Assembly: GCA_002684755.1 (NCBI GenBank)
Contig: NYVS01000158.1
Span: 11,912 to 20,179, forward strand
Source: Phycisphaerae bacterium
Lineage (GTDB): Bacteria > Planctomycetota > Phycisphaerae > Phycisphaerales > SM1A02
Length of the DNA stretch: 8,268 nt
Reading direction: 5' to 3'
A model generated the notes under the pieces. That model was not told the DNA's origin. It worked only from the letters and a program-made list of their open reading frames with translations, and searched no databases. Below, one piece after another: positions 6,907 to 8,268 of this stretch. Each line of letters opens with the position of its first letter. The stretch's first letter is position 1. The position numbers and the translations under genes are program-made.

Positions 6907-7942
6907 CGAACTTCACGAGTCGAGTGACCCGGCCGATCGGCACCCATTCCGCCACGAGAATCGAACCGTCCTGCAGGAAGATCGCATCGTGGGGATGAAC
7001 GAATCGTCCCGGCTGGAAATCGGTGCGTGGCTTCCCACGGAGATTCGTGGGATGCCCATCACCGAGCATGGTGATGGGCTGGTTCTTCTCGTCGTACAGC
7101 GTCACCACGCTTTCCAGATCCGGGACGAGCATCACGCCGTCGCGGAAGTCGACGTCACACGGACGTCGGACCCCTTCGGTGTGCAGGGCGACGGATCTTC
7201 CATCGAGGTCGAACACCTGCAATCGACGATTGCTCCGATCCGCGACCATCACCGTCGGCTCGCTGCCGCGGGGGTCCACCCAGAGTCCGTGGGGGCAGGC
7301 GACTTCGCCCTTCCCCTTGCCGGGGCGGGCGAAGATCGACTTCCACTCGCCGTCCGCCGAATATCGATGAATGAAGGAACGACCGTAGCCATCCCCGACG
7401 AGCAGATCACCGTCCGGAAGGAAAGCGACGTTGGTCGGGCACCACTGACCAGCCTCGTCATATGCACCACTCTCCACCGGACCGCCCGCGGTCCAGACGA
7501 CCTTGCCGTCGAGACCGGTCTTCACGACGGCGCGGCGACGGGTGTCACAGTGATAGAGGAACTCGCCATCCGCCTCCTTCCGGAGATCGATGCCGTGAGC
7601 ACCACCGGCGAACTCCGCACCCCAGTCACCGATGAACTCGCCCTTCGGCGTGTAGACGCAGACCCCGGACTTCCGGGTGCTTCCGCCACCAACGGTGTGG
7701 GCCACGTAGATCCGACCCGTCGCATCCTGGGCGAGCCCGTGCGTGTCCCCGAACTTGATCCCGTTCGGCGGTGTGAGCCAGTCATGCTCGCAACGCCACC
7801 GATTCCCACCCTCGCCGAGAATGACCGGATCGTCGTCCCGCCCCGGGAAGACCGTGCTCCCGGCGGCAGCCAGAGAAGGTGCGATGGTGGCCGCGGCCGA
7901 GGCGGCGATGAAACGACGGCGATCGAGTCGAAGGTCATGCAT
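6899..7942 (-). CDS. Tat-exported NHL-repeat six-bladed beta-propeller protein
   Basis: This 347-residue protein starts with a Tat-type leader: DRRRFIA at residues 7-13, a hydrophobic run 14-27 and an AAA site. The rest reads as six NHL-type blades, each with a 'xHG(L/I)...G.(I/L)YVAD' pattern, beginning near residues 66, 114, 168, 216, 260 and 316. Several blades begin with a histidine where the inner strand lines the central channel: H68 (DTHGL), H116 (GAHGI), H218 (CPHGL) and H316/H318 (HPHDA). This layout resembles peptidylglycine alpha-amidating lyase-type propellers, which hold zinc with channel histidines. NHL propellers can also be non-enzymatic binding proteins, so activity is not claimed. 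It is the first gene of a minus-strand operon with two SMR genes (8-nt overlap at 6899-6906). There is no clear Shine-Dalgarno sequence before its ATG. Confidence 0.87.
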   Translation of the reverse strand: MHDLRLDRRRFIAASAAATIAPSLAAAGSTVFPGRDDDPVILGEGGNRWRCEHDWLTPPNGIKFGDTHGLAQDATGRIYVAHTVGGGSTRKSGVCVYTPKGEFIGDWGAEFAGGAHGIDLRKEADGEFLYHCDTRRRAVVKTGLDGKVVWTAGGPVESGAYDEAGQWCPTNVAFLPDGDLLVGDGYGRSFIHRYSADGEWKSIFARPGKGKGEVACPHGLWVDPRGSEPTVMVADRSNRRLQVFDLDGRSVALHTEGVRRPCDVDFRDGVMLVPDLESVVTLYDEKNQPITMLGDGHPTNLRGKPRTDFQPGRFVHPHDAIFLQDGSILVAEWVPIGRVTRLVKFDG

Positions 7943-7948
7943 GTCAGG

Positions 7949-7954
7949 ATTCTA
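7949..7954 (-). promoter_or_regulatory. Possible -10 element directly before the NHL gene
   Basis: TAGAAT on the minus strand matches the TATAAT consensus in five of six positions and ends 6 nt before the ATG at 7942. Transcription would then begin at or next to the start codon, giving a leaderless mRNA, which fits the missing Shine-Dalgarno sequence. No good -35 hexamer is seen at the expected distance, so this is tentative. Confidence 0.25.
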
Positions 7955-8005
7955 CGATGAGACCCGGGCTCTTCGCGTGCGGAAATCCGCCTCGATCGAA
8001 AATGA

Positions 8006-8038
8006 AGATCGCCCGCATGTTCGACATGCGGGCGATCT
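8006..8038 (-). terminator. Perfect 14-bp hairpin after the glycine-rich protein gene
   Basis: The arms AGATCGCCCGCATG (8006-8019) and CATGCGGGCGATCT (8025-8038) are exact reverse complements around TTCGA; one more T-A pair can form, leaving a 3-nt loop. Reading on the minus strand it starts 24 nt past the stop codon at 8063 and is followed by TCATTTTCGA, a short T-run. It best fits an intrinsic terminator for the glycine-rich protein gene, separating it from the NHL operon. Confidence 0.68.
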
Positions 8039-8062
8039 GAAGTATTCATTCAGGAGACCGGG

Positions 8063-8268
<206 letters not shown>

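Noticed and set aside
6907..6960. Guanidine riboswitch before the YkkC-like gene
   Set aside because: The space upstream is coding sequence of the NHL gene with an 8-nt overlap, and no ykkC-type conserved motif was noticed there.
6704..7960. 418-codon open frame on the plus strand opposite the NHL and YkkC-like genes
   Set aside because: It crosses two genes with strong family motifs on the other strand and shows no domain, leader or ribosome binding site.

Overview
The window is about 8.3 kb of high-GC DNA that reads as chromosome from a planctomycete, most likely of the Phycisphaerae type. Three things point there. There is a PSCyt1-PSCyt2-PSD1 cytochrome-like gene followed directly by a DUF1501 gene, a pair typical of Planctomycetes. 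A secreted peptidase ends in a dockerin-like tail of the 'CPGDLNG...DLGLLLAAWG' type common in Phycisphaerae. There are also Tat-type leaders and a glycine-rich tail resembling those of RNA-binding proteins. The assignment is inferred from gene content; no rRNA or other phylogenetic marker is present.

Layout, left to right. Bases 1-1818 (+) hold the 3' part of a secreted M14 zinc carboxypeptidase with two beta-sandwich-like regions and a C-terminal dockerin-like pair of calcium loops. A 166-bp gap contains a perfect hairpin. Bases 1985-4714 and 4754-6142 (+), 39 bp apart, form a two-gene operon: a Sec-exported protein with two CxxCH haem-type motifs and a Tat-type exported DUF1501 protein of the alkaline-phosphatase/sulfatase-like fold. 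This pair recurs widely in planctomycetes and has no firmly established biochemical role. It converges, with only 12 bp between stop codons, on a minus-strand group of three overlapping genes (7942 to 6155). These encode a Tat-type six-bladed NHL propeller protein and two small multidrug resistance (SMR) subunits resembling the YkkC/YkkD heteromeric pair. At the right edge, also on the minus strand, lies the C-terminus of a very glycine-rich protein, probably an RRM-type RNA-binding protein. A perfect 14-bp hairpin separates it from the NHL operon.

How the genes may work together. The cytochrome-like/DUF1501 pair should act outside the cytoplasm, perhaps as a redox/hydrolase couple. The two SMR proteins have opposite distributions of positive charge around their membrane segments, as expected for an antiparallel heterodimer that exports guanidinium-like or cationic compounds. 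Their 8-nt overlap with the NHL gene implies co-expression with that exported propeller, and this combination is the most unusual context in the window. No mobile element, CRISPR array, tRNA or rRNA was seen. No gene-free stretch exceeds 300 bp.
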